Shown piece by piece: positions 1 to 7,163 of a DNA stretch of 11,031 nucleotides (position 1 is the first letter of the stretch; each line of letters opens with the position of its first letter). The notes under the pieces were generated by a model. It made no database searches and was not told the origin of the DNA. It worked only from the letters and a program-made list of their open reading frames with translations. Origin of the DNA: Chthoniobacterales bacterium (lineage in GTDB: Bacteria; Verrucomicrobiota; Verrucomicrobiia; Chthoniobacterales; UBA10450); NCBI GenBank assembly GCA_013694945.1, contig JACDBM010000120.1, positions 1 through 11,031 of the forward strand, given 5' to 3'. The translations under genes and the position numbers were made by a program.

Positions 1-37
1 ATCGAGCAGCGAAGAAGAGTGAACCGTGCAGGGCACG

Positions 38-69
38 AAAACCCTGCTCGGCGCACTTGCGGAGCAGGG
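38..69 (-). terminator. Rho-independent terminator after the dockerin-type gene
   Basis: On the minus strand an 8-bp perfect stem (CCCTGCTC pairing with GAGCAGGG) encloses a 12-base loop that can form a small inner stem. It is followed at once by TTTT. It lies 25 bases beyond the stop codon at 95-97, the right place to end that transcript. The left arm of a competing 6-bp hairpin (28-33 with 42-47) overlaps it, but the TTTT tail and position favour the 42-69 stem as the terminator. Confidence 0.7.
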
Positions 70-94
70 GCTTATTGAGTTTGCTCTCTAGCGT

Positions 95-840
95 CTAGAA
101 GCCGGTGCCAGACTGCTTCCGCACGATAGAGGCGTCACGGCTGTTCACCGTTCCATCGAGATTCACGTCATTGAGGAAGTTATCCCGGTTGACGAGTTGG
201 CCGGAACGATCACGGGTTGCTGCAAATCGCCCGAGTTTACGCTGCCATCCACGTTCGTGTCGCCGAGCAGCACTCGCATTGGGACGCTGATCGTGGTGGG
301 AGCGGCACCAGTGCTAACCCCGTTCAGATTCACCGTCATCTGCTGGGCGTTGGCCACCCTAGTGAGGTTCACGGTAACTACGCCTGTCGGAGCGGAATTC
401 GCCGCGGGAGTCGTGCTGCGGACAGTGCCTGCGCCAGTCACGGACGCGCCGGTAAAGGTGACAGGGGCTGGGAAGACCATGACGATCTTCTGATCGCCTG
501 GCGTCCCGCCACGACGGGGTTCCACCTGCACAACGCCGCCCATTACACCGACCGTTGAGCGGAGATCGAAAACCCCGGTGGTGCCATGAGTTTTGCGCGA
601 GAAAGCGTTGAGGAGCGTCGCCTGAGGCGCACAGGAGGCATTCCCGACGATGTTATACGTGCCCTCACCGCTGAAATCCGAAGACGTAGTCGCAAATCGC
701 GGCCCGGCATCAGGACGATTTAAGTAGACGCGCGGATTGATAGTTCCCAGGTCGCTCCCCGGCTGATACTTTGATGGGCCGCCATCGAACGCTTGCAGTT
801 TACTCTTCGAGAGGGAAAACTCCGCAAAGATCGTTGCCGA
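95..840 (-). CDS. Secreted protein C-terminal part with dockerin-type repeats, frameshifted
   Basis: The reading frame is open from 840 down to a stop at 163-165. A one-base shift at about 214-220 moves it into the frame that ends at the TAG at 95-97. Read this way the tail has two dockerin-type Asp/Asn loops, GDTNVDGSVNSGDL and NDVNLDGTVNSRD, each the calcium-loop plus helix pattern of dockerin I, and ends KQSGTGF. Upstream is a Ser-Arg-Lys-Thr-His-Gly block preceded by one Cys, then a Thr/Val-rich beta stretch. I associate this module order with surface or exported proteins of Verrucomicrobia, probably as a sorting or anchoring tail rather than a cellulosome dockerin. No ATG, GTG or TTG is in frame between 840 and the ATG at 541-543, and a TGA sits at 841-843. 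So either the 5' part has been lost or a second lesion separates it. The catalytic or binding part of the protein is not visible and its function is unknown. Confidence 0.6.
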
Positions 841-970
841 TCATTTCAAGAAAATTGTCGATGCGAGAGAAGCGCGCGAATACTGGGCGATCCAAGCCGC
901 TTGCCAAAACGGACCGCAAATCGTCGCGATGGCGTAACAGCCGAGGGACGTTTGCCACTGCTAACGTGGA

Positions 971-3900
971 TCAGTGGCGAAACGTCTCGAGGCTCTCGCG
1001 GATCTCCTGCAGCTCCGCCTGCAAGGTCCGGTTGGTCGGGTCCTTGCCGGCTAACTCGGCGTGCCTCGTCTCCGCGGTCTTCAGTAATTCCAGCGCGCGC
1101 TCCCGCTCACCGGCGCTGCCAAGGCATTCCCCAAGCTCCTTGTAGGTCAGGGACAGGTCCTGTTGCGCTGATGCATTCTGAGGGTCGGCCGCCACGAGTT
1201 TCGTTCCAATCGCCAGGCTCTTCTCGAAGTTGGCGACAGCGCCGCTGAAATCCCCGACCGCTTCGCGCACCTGTGCCATCTGCTCCAGGGTTACCGTCAC
1301 GTCGCGCTGCCACTCGGCGTTAGCGGGATCCTTCGCCGCCAGTTGCTCCGCGATCTCTTCGCTTCGCTGGAAGGGCGTTAGCGCAGCCTGCATGTCCCCG
1401 TGCGCAACTTCGAGCAAACCAATCTTTTCGAAGGGGACCGACAGGTCGCGCAGTGCGTCTGTGTTTTCAGGATCTTGCGCCGACAGTTTTTGACGCACCC
1501 GAAGCGCTTCTTCGTAGAGCGGCCGCGCCTCGTCGAATCGCTTCTCCTGTAACGCCACGTCCGCGAGTTTGATCATGGCGACAGATACATCACGCTGGCT
1601 GATCGCGTCTGTTGGATCCGATGCGGTTAGTTGCCGCGCGAGTTCCGTTGCGATTTCCAATTCCCTTCGCGCACCGTCAAACTCGCCGCCGCCTAATGCG
1701 ACCTCGCCGAGCCGCAGATGTGCGACCATCGCGTCGCGTTGCAACCGTCGATCTGCGGGATTGCGTTCGAGCAGTTTCGCCACTTCGTCGAGGCCTGTCT
1801 CGTATGCTTCTCGTGCGGCAATGCGGTTGCCGCGGCGGTCTTCGAGCAACCCGACCTGGTTGTAACTGATCGCGTAATCGCGCTGGTAATCTGCCTGCGG
1901 CGCGCGTTTGGCGAGATCGCGACTGAGGCGCAGAGCCTCCTGCGCGGCCTCGAGCGCGTTTGCCAGATTTCCGGCGGTTTGCTCCGTGCCGCTGAGTTTG
2001 CCGAGGATCGCCCACTCGTCGTGTCGGACGACGGTGTCGTTCGGGCGCTCCTTCTCGAGCTCCCGAATTAGTCGCAGCGTCTCGCGGTAGCGCGCGGCTG
2101 CGTCAACGACGTTACCCTGCGACCCGAGGAGGTCGCCCTCGTTCTGCAGCGCCACCGCACGGAGACGCTTCGCGTTGTACCCTCCTTCGTTCGGTCGGAC
2201 GGCGCGGAAGTATTGGTCGACCTGTTCGTTCACGTCCCGGAGCAAGCTCAACCGGCCAATCGCGTCGAGCTTGCCGCGCAGGTCTGTCACCATGAAGCCG
2301 ACCAGTTCCTCCGCCTGTGCCCGCGCAGTCTGCGCACGAAGGCGCTGCACATAGTTAAACCACGTGAAGACGGCGCCGCTCGCGAGCAGCAACACGAGCG
2401 CCGAGGCTGCGACGACGGCGACCGCGCGGTTGCGCTTCACCCACTTCGCCATGATTTCCCGCGGGGTTGCCGCTTTCGCCGAGATGATTTCTCCGCGCTG
2501 ATAACGGAGGAGATCTTCGCGAAACGCAGCGACGCTGCGATACCGCTCGGACGGTTCCGCGCGCAATGCTTTCAGCGTGATGATTTCCAGATCGGAATCG
2601 ATCTGCTTGCTTAGCTCGCGCGGTCGAACCGGTGTCCAATGCTGCAACCGCTGAATGTCCTGGAGGAGGCTGTCGCTTGGCTGGAAGTGTTTCCGGCCGG
2701 TTAGCATCTGATACAGGACCGCGCCAACGCTGTAGACGTCCGCACGCTCATCTACGTTCCTGCTTGATCGTGCCTGCTCCGGCGCCATGTACCCGACGGT
2801 CCCAACGACCTGGCCTGAAATTGACAACGCCGCTTGCCCGTCAGCTTCCGCCAGTTTCGCCAACCCGAAGTCGGTCACCACTGACTCGCCGCCGCGCCGG
2901 ATCATGATGTTACCCGGCTTCAGATCGCGATGGAAGACACCAGCTTCGTGCGACGCGTGCAGCGCATCGCATACCTGGAGCACGATCGCGAGCGTCTGCG
3001 GCTGTGGAAGAATCAGCGATGAAGCACTTCCGGTCTCCGTGTCGCCGGTCGATCGATCCGGCCGATCGGGTGCGTGCTCGTCGAGTTGCGCGAAGGCCGC
3101 TTCGAGGCTGGGCACATGCGTCTCTTCGGCTTTGGCGGCCGGTCGCAGCAACTCCGCGAGGGAGGCACCGTCGATGTATTCCATCGCAATGAATGTGACG
3201 CGCTCCCATTCGCCAACTTCTTGGATCCGACAGATGTGGCGATGATGCAGCCGCGCCATCACCGCTGCCTCTCGCCGGAAGCGTTCGATTTGCGTTTCGG
3301 GCGCATGTTCGCCAGCGAGCAGGAGTTTGATCGCGACTACATTGCCGAAAGCGTCGCGCGCCTTCCAGACTTCCCCGATTCCTCCGCGGCCAAGAAGGAT
3401 GAGGAGCCGGTATTTGCCAAAAATTCTTTCGCCGTCGGATAACTGCTCCACCGCGTCTGAAAGCGCCACCACCTCACAACCAAGCCGCTGGACAGAAAGC
3501 ACCGGCAGAGCGTCGCTGAATCCTTTCGCCTTTAACGCATACTGATACCGGAATTCGAACTGCGACGAACCCTCGGCACCAACGAGCAGCGCCTTCGCGG
3601 CCAGCTCGGCCGGCAGCGGAAAAACACCTTCATGTTTGCCGCCGACGAGCAACGGGGACGCAGCGGTCTCGACCGTAGCTTCGGTGGCAGACCAGCTTTC
3701 AGGAAGAGCTCGGACAATCGCATCGACGGTGGCCTGCGTGACGAGGATTTCGCTCCCGTGCGCAACGCCGCAGAGCCGCGACGCGAGGTTCACAGCAGCT
3801 CCCATCACGGTGTAATCCTGGCGCATCGAGCTGCCGATATTGCCGAGAACCATCTTACCGGTGTTGATACCAATGCCGCATGGAGGCATCATCTGACCGG

Positions 3901-4684
3901 CACTCGCAAATTGAGATCGTAGCTTTTCCATCCGCGCTACCTGGTCACATGCCGCTTGGACGGCGCGAAGGGCGTGATCCGCATAATATCGGGGTGCGCC
4001 AAACAGCGCCATGACCTCGTCTCCGACGATCTTGTCGACTGTGCCGTGCGCAGCATTGATCGCCTCCATCGCCTCCTCCAGGTATGCGTTAAGCGTCCCG
4101 CGCAGCTCTTCGGGGGACAGGTGTTCGCTCAGCGCGGTGAAACCGCGCAAGTCAACGAACGAAACCGTCATCAGGCGCCGCTCGGGAAATTTGAACGACT
4201 GCAGCTCATCATCAGACAAACTCGCGAGCTCGCGAGAAACGTAGCGTTCCACGTAGGCGCGGAATCGGTGCTCGTCACTTACGTCCTGGATGACGATGTC
4301 GCGATGCCCAGCGCTGCTAGTGACCTTCACCTGAAACGTCCCCAGTTGGCCAGCGGAGGTCCTTCCGGCGACGCGAACCGCGGCGGTATCCGCAGGAAGA
4401 CTGATAACGGCGCGGGCGAGCTCTTCGGAAAGGCAACGCTGGAGCGATGAAACATCCGAGCCAATCAGCGCAGACTTCTCCACACCTGCGAGGCGCGCCA
4501 TGGCGGAGTTCGCGTATTCGATCCGCCCACCTCGACCGAGCCGCAGCGTCATCGTCTCAATGCTGCCAATTGAGACCGCGGCGCCGTCGTTGCTGCTCCC
4601 GCTGCGCACATCCGCCAGTTGCACCTTCAGCCGCTCGTTCTCGGCTTGCAGCTGTTCAACCACCGTCGCGACGTCGTTGTCCAT
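971..4684 (-). CDS. PAS-like / class III cyclase / Ser-Thr kinase / TM / TPR fusion protein
   Basis: A 1237-residue membrane signalling protein. Residues 1-28 look like a short coiled coil and about 42-135 like a PAS domain. The class III cyclase (about 168-330) has both metal-binding aspartates (D178 in SFVDLRGFT, D222 in VGDEVMALFG), K218 and T292 at the base-selecting positions, and N299 and R303 in VNLASRL. It therefore looks active and ATP-preferring. The kinase (about 424-730) has the glycine loop LGRGGIGEVW (431-440), K453, E472, HRD (585-587), DFG (605-607) and APE (634-636), so it looks active. Residues about 515-560 are an acidic, probably disordered insert before the HRD loop. One membrane span (about 754-776) follows, then eight repeats of about 48 residues to the C terminus. 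The first ATG of the longer open frame (4792) was rejected because its 36 extra residues run through the terminator at 4721-4755; the start chosen has a weak AAGG upstream. Cyclase and kinase would be cytoplasmic and the TPR domain on the other side of the membrane. No frameshift is seen in 3.7 kb. The signal it senses and its targets are unknown. Confidence 0.9.
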   Translation of the reverse strand: MDNDVATVVEQLQAENERLKVQLADVRSGSSNDGAAVSIGSIETMTLRLGRGGRIEYANSAMARLAGVEKSALIGSDVSSLQRCLSEELARAVISLPADTAAVRVAGRTSAGQLGTFQVKVTSSAGHRDIVIQDVSDEHRFRAYVERYVSRELASLSDDELQSFKFPERRLMTVSFVDLRGFTALSEHLSPEELRGTLNAYLEEAMEAINAAHGTVDKIVGDEVMALFGAPRYYADHALRAVQAACDQVARMEKLRSQFASAGQMMPPCGIGINTGKMVLGNIGSSMRQDYTVMGAAVNLASRLCGVAHGSEILVTQATVDAIVRALPESWSATEATVETAASPLLVGGKHEGVFPLPAELAAKALLVGAEGSSQFEFRYQYALKAKGFSDALPVLSVQRLGCEVVALSDAVEQLSDGERIFGKYRLLILLGRGGIGEVWKARDAFGNVVAIKLLLAGEHAPETQIERFRREAAVMARLHHRHICRIQEVGEWERVTFIAMEYIDGASLAELLRPAAKAEETHVPSLEAAFAQLDEHAPDRPDRSTGDTETGSASSLILPQPQTLAIVLQVCDALHASHEAGVFHRDLKPGNIMIRRGGESVVTDFGLAKLAEADGQAALSISGQVVGTVGYMAPEQARSSRNVDERADVYSVGAVLYQMLTGRKHFQPSDSLLQDIQRLQHWTPVRPRELSKQIDSDLEIITLKALRAEPSERYRSVAAFREDLLRYQRGEIISAKAATPREIMAKWVKRNRAVAVVAASALVLLLASGAVFTWFNYVQRLRAQTARAQAEELVGFMVTDLRGKLDAIGRLSLLRDVNEQVDQYFRAVRPNEGGYNAKRLRAVALQNEGDLLGSQGNVVDAAARYRETLRLIRELEKERPNDTVVRHDEWAILGKLSGTEQTAGNLANALEAAQEALRLSRDLAKRAPQADYQRDYAISYNQVGLLEDRRGNRIAAREAYETGLDEVAKLLERNPADRRLQRDAMVAHLRLGEVALGGGEFDGARRELEIATELARQLTASDPTDAISQRDVSVAMIKLADVALQEKRFDEARPLYEEALRVRQKLSAQDPENTDALRDLSVPFEKIGLLEVAHGDMQAALTPFQRSEEIAEQLAAKDPANAEWQRDVTVTLEQMAQVREAVGDFSGAVANFEKSLAIGTKLVAADPQNASAQQDLSLTYKELGECLGSAGERERALELLKTAETRHAELAGKDPTNRTLQAELQEIRESLETFRH

Positions 4685-4720
4685 CGGCCTTGTAGAAAAG
4701 AGCGTATCCCGGCGCCTACT

Positions 4721-4755
4721 AAAACAAAAGGCCGCAAACCGGAAGGTCCGCGGCC
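4721..4755 (-). terminator. Strong rho-independent terminator upstream of the kinase gene
   Basis: On the minus strand GGCCGC pairs with GCGGCC, continued inward by GGACC with GGTTT (two G-T wobbles), giving an 11-bp stem with a TTCC loop. TTTTGTTTT follows. It stands 20 bases after the TGA of the small coding fragment at 4776-4934 and 36 bases before the kinase ATG. It most simply ends the upstream transcript. It leaves very little room for a kinase promoter, so it could also lie in the kinase mRNA leader and act as an attenuator. Confidence 0.8.
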
Positions 4756-4775
4756 TCGTCGAATCTAAACTGCCG

Positions 4776-4934
4776 TCACGAGCGCGACTCAAGCGGCAAT
4801 TGCCGGAGAGTTTCTGACTTCCAGTTCCGGCCCTTTCGCAATTCGACGACGAACTTCGTCATCAACGGGTAAGCAGTCGCCATCGTTATAGCCGCCGTGC
4901 ACTGTCCGTCGCTTGGGTCGTAGATCTCGACCCG
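4776..4934 (-). CDS. C-terminal fragment of an unrecognised small protein
   Basis: A 52-codon open stretch on the minus strand runs from just after a TAG (4935-4937) to a TGA at 4776-4778. It begins RVEIYDPSDGQCTAA, continues through AYPLMTKFVVELRKGRNW and ends LESRS. The composition (alternating beta-strand residues, an aromatic/charged tail) looks like real protein, unlike the other two minus-strand frames. It stops 20 bases before the strong terminator at 4721-4755, as a last gene in a transcript would. No good start lies in this frame. One missing base near 4932-4937 would join it to the frame carrying SIDRIRRAGS and an ATG at 5102-5104, giving a protein of roughly 110 residues with a hydrophobic N-terminal stretch. 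That join is inference. An internal ATG start is also possible. I do not recognise a family and assign no function. Confidence 0.4.
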   Translation of the reverse strand, partial: RVEIYDPSDGQCTAAITMATAYPLMTKFVVELRKGRNWKSETLRQLPLESRS

Positions 4935-5148
4935 CTACCGGCACGACGGATGCGGTCAATGCTCTTAGAAGCCAGGCTCCCGCGCGTGAAGATACGAGCA
5001 AAGAGGCTGGAGGGTGTCGCCGTACAAATGCCAATCAGTGCAAAGCATGCGCGTCGCGAAATTCGCGCCTGAACTGTCTGCCGGAGCAAAAAAACAGAGA
5101 TCATCGCACGTCATTAACGCGTGATTGCAGTGCTCCGAGAAGGAACAC
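4935..5148. other. Gene-poor stretch between jetD and the small coding fragment
   Basis: No frame here looks convincingly coding. Minus-strand frames are short and broken. The plus-strand frame 4913-5203 is basic and low in hydrophobic residues and looks like a chance frame. It may hold the broken 5' half of the gene whose tail is at 4776-4934. I see no repeat, tRNA end or attachment-site-like duplication that would mark an island border. Confidence 0.4.
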
Positions 5149-5168
5149 AAAAGCGGAAATCGCTTTTT
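5149..5168 (-). terminator. Possible terminator downstream of jetD
   Basis: A 7-bp perfect inverted repeat (AAAAGCG and CGCTTTT) has a 5-base loop, 32 bases past the jetD stop. The 3' arm itself supplies the T run on either strand, so it could work in both directions. Only three G-C pairs hold the stem, so it is a weaker candidate than the hairpin at 4721-4755, which might be the real end of the Wadjet transcript. Confidence 0.45.
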
Positions 5169-5199
5169 ATCTGCGAGAATCGGGAGTTGGGATGCCATT

Positions 5200-6417
5200 T
5201 TAGTAGAAGGGCCACTGGTCAAACCGTGGAAGCCCGAGTCGCTCCTGCTCGAAGTCGCCTTTGTTGTCAGTCTCAAGCATTTTCTGAATGACTGATTTTT
5301 CCTCCGCGGTCAGGTCGGACGATGCAAGCAGCCGCTGAGCGAGTACGACATCGCCTGGCGACAATGGCTCGATCGTTCGGGACCGGCGAAATGTCATGTG
5401 TATGCTGTCGATCTTTCGCCCGGTCTCACAGCGCAGGTGACGAAGAATGTCAAAACCCGCAGGGTCGGAGTCGCCAAAGTGATACAACTCGATGATCGCG
5501 TCCAACCGTGCGATCAATTCGCGAAGCGCTGGCTTCGCATAGCCATCAGAGCACGCAAAGAGAGTGTCGGATCGAGGCTTCGACAGCTCATGAAAGGTCG
5601 TAGGATTTTCAATCGTGCAAAATCGAGTAGCGGGCGTCTCAATGCGGACACACTTTCCCAGATCACTCATCGATAGTGTGATTGGGCCGCGCAGTGCTTG
5701 CAGATCAGCGCTGCTGTCCTGGAAGTGCATAATCACCGGGCCAGCAAGAATGCACGAGCGGGGATTCTCCAGAATTCCGACTTGCGCCAGATCGTGAATT
5801 TCTCCCTCCGTAACAATCGATAGGATCGTCTCCACTGATGACCGGCACTGCTCAAGCTGCTTCGAATTGCCAAAGAGTTGGCAGCTTGCAAACCGCACTA
5901 ACGATTCGCGCGTCCAATGCAGTAGCTCAAGACTGACCCGCAAAAGCTCGGCCGTGTAATCCGGGTCTGCGCGCGAGAAAGGAGCCAACGCACGACCGCT
6001 TTGTGCAGCGTGGGCGAAGCGGCTGCACGTATCTTTCCAATGTGATCGCCATCGGTCCGGTGCTCCCCACTCTTCCGCGCGCGAGAAAATAGCAGCGAGC
6101 TGTTCTCGCCGGTCGCTCGGCGATTCGCGATCGAGAATTGTGAATAGGTCTTCTTCACGTGACGGATCGACTTCGATCGTCAGGATTGTCGCTTGATCTC
6201 GGCGCGGATGACGGAGCCGTACAATGCCGGCGTTCGCAAGCTCGGTAAGTGCAGCGCGACTGAGTTCAAGCGCTTCACCGTCGGCACAGCCAGCCGTGCG
6301 AATGAGATCAAGAAATGGTATTCGGCAGAACCGCGCTGACTGACCGGTACGTCCTACCATGCTGCGCTCGTAAGCTTGTGCGAGCGCGACCAATACGCGC
6401 TGCCTTACCGTGTGCAA
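5200..6417 (-). CDS. jetD: Wadjet system nuclease subunit JetD (Toprim)
   Basis: A 405-residue protein, close to the usual JetD length of about 400. JetD is the effector of Wadjet: once the JetABC loop extruder has identified a small circular DNA, JetD cuts it. The C-terminal third has the Toprim signature. An IENPTTF segment carries the first acidic residue (E270), HFGDSDPAGFDIL carries the DxD pair (D316, D318), and DFEQERLGLP (E390, E392) matches the conserved acidic tail of the DUF2220 family. The N-terminal half (1-230) is helical with a winged-helix-like start; I cannot see the DUF3322 domain clearly by eye. The start is a TTG at 6415-6417, inside the end of jetC (13-base overlap). A GGAGG-like stretch sits about 15 bases upstream, rather far. 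The next ATG (residue 20) is the alternative. The frame is intact. JetD proteins are related to topoisomerase VI/Spo11 subunits, so misannotation as a topoisomerase is the main alternative. Confidence 0.88.
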   Translation of the reverse strand: MHTVRQRVLVALAQAYERSMVGRTGQSARFCRIPFLDLIRTAGCADGEALELSRAALTELANAGIVRLRHPRRDQATILTIEVDPSREEDLFTILDRESPSDRREQLAAIFSRAEEWGAPDRWRSHWKDTCSRFAHAAQSGRALAPFSRADPDYTAELLRVSLELLHWTRESLVRFASCQLFGNSKQLEQCRSSVETILSIVTEGEIHDLAQVGILENPRSCILAGPVIMHFQDSSADLQALRGPITLSMSDLGKCVRIETPATRFCTIENPTTFHELSKPRSDTLFACSDGYAKPALRELIARLDAIIELYHFGDSDPAGFDILRHLRCETGRKIDSIHMTFRRSRTIEPLSPGDVVLAQRLLASSDLTAEEKSVIQKMLETDNKGDFEQERLGLPRFDQWPFY

Positions 6418-7163
6418 TATCGTTGCAGCGCCTCCTCCCGCGTGAGACTCACTGCGATATTGCGCACACCTTCCTGATTGTGATGGTGGGTCTTCTTCTT
6501 GGAGACGGTGAGCACCTGGTCACAGCCGTCGATTGCGTACGGAATGTTGCCGCTGGACATCGACAAGAAGCCTTGAAGGTCCAGCTCCTTCAGCGCGTCA
6601 ATGCTGTGGCGAATTCCGTCGCCAGACATTTTCGAAAACGCCTCATCGATCGGGATCAAACAAAGCGATGGACCAGCAACGCGACCGGTCAGATGGCGTT
6701 TATAAGCGCGCAGATAGCAGGCAAGGATCGCAATGAAATAAGGCGACTGATTTTCGCCACCACTCATCTTCGTTGCCTGTCGATCAATACTGACGGGCGC
6801 AGCGTTTGGGTCAGTGACGTCACGAACCTTAAGGTCGTAGTCGTGGTAGTTTCGGTAATCCAAGAACTGTAGTGCGACACGGCTGTCGGGATGCTCGACG
6901 ATCGACTCGAACAGCGCTTCTATGCTCTCGCGAACGGCGCCTTCGAGTAACGCAAAGAGATCGTCCTCGCCGGCTGTAGCACACGCGGTAAGTAACTGCC
7001 GATACTGCTGATACTCCCGGTCTGGATTCTCTACCTTGCTGATTTGGTACTCTGAGTTGCCAATTCGCCGTCGTAATTGGCTGTTCATTAACGCAATTAA
7101 GTCGTCGGCGCGCCGGAGAGCGGAGTTGAGTTTCACCGCGACCGTCGTGCGGAAGAGATTTTG
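6405..7163 (-). CDS. jetC: Wadjet SMC ATPase JetC, C-terminal head (after in-frame stop)
   Basis: This is the C-terminal half of the JetC ATPase head. It lies in the same frame as the 7164-7589 segment but is cut from it by a TGA at 7164-7166. It holds the ABC signature KMSGGENQSPYF (about residues 1003-1014 of the reconstructed protein) and a Walker B with catalytic glutamate, LCLIPIDEAFSKM (D1044, E1045). The start of the piece (LRRADDLIALMNSQL) resembles the helix at the base of SMC heads in this family (SbcCD_C type). The ATPase needs these motifs to meet the Walker A of the N-terminal piece. If translated independently, the likely start would be the GTG at 7134-7136, but no convincing ribosome site precedes it, which argues against a true split gene. 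The stop codon overlaps the jetD start by 13 bases. Reconstructed full length is about 1123 residues, normal for JetC. Confidence 0.85.
   Translation of the reverse strand, partial: QNLFRTTVAVKLNSALRRADDLIALMNSQLRRRIGNSEYQISKVENPDREYQQYRQLLTACATAGEDDLFALLEGAVRESIEALFESIVEHPDSRVALQFLDYRNYHDYDLKVRDVTDPNAAPVSIDRQATKMSGGENQSPYFIAILACYLRAYKRHLTGRVAGPSLCLIPIDEAFSKMSGDGIRHSIDALKELDLQGFLSMSSGNIPYAIDGCDQVLTVSKKKTHHHNQEGVRNIAVSLTREEALQRYCTR

Noticed and set aside
28..47. Second hairpin (28-33 with 42-47) suggesting a switch with the terminator
   Set aside because: The stem is only 6 bp, sits downstream of the terminator U tract in transcription, and has no gene after it within the window that it could control.
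3956..4450. 164-codon plus-strand frame
   Set aside because: It is antisense to the cyclase and PAS-like regions and has the composition of a high-GC shadow frame.
4685..4792. Longer N-terminus for the kinase protein (36 extra residues)
   Set aside because: The extra codons run straight through the terminator hairpin and U tract at 4721-4755 and encode a basic, low-complexity peptide. The ATG at 4684 starts a coherent coiled coil.
4913..5203. 96-codon plus-strand frame in the intergenic region
   Set aside because: It is Arg/Ser/Asn-rich without hydrophobic core patterns, has no ribosome site, and runs across the jetD stop.
6315..6872. 185-codon plus-strand frame
   Set aside because: It lies wholly over the jetD start and the JetC head, whose motifs are unmistakable on the minus strand.
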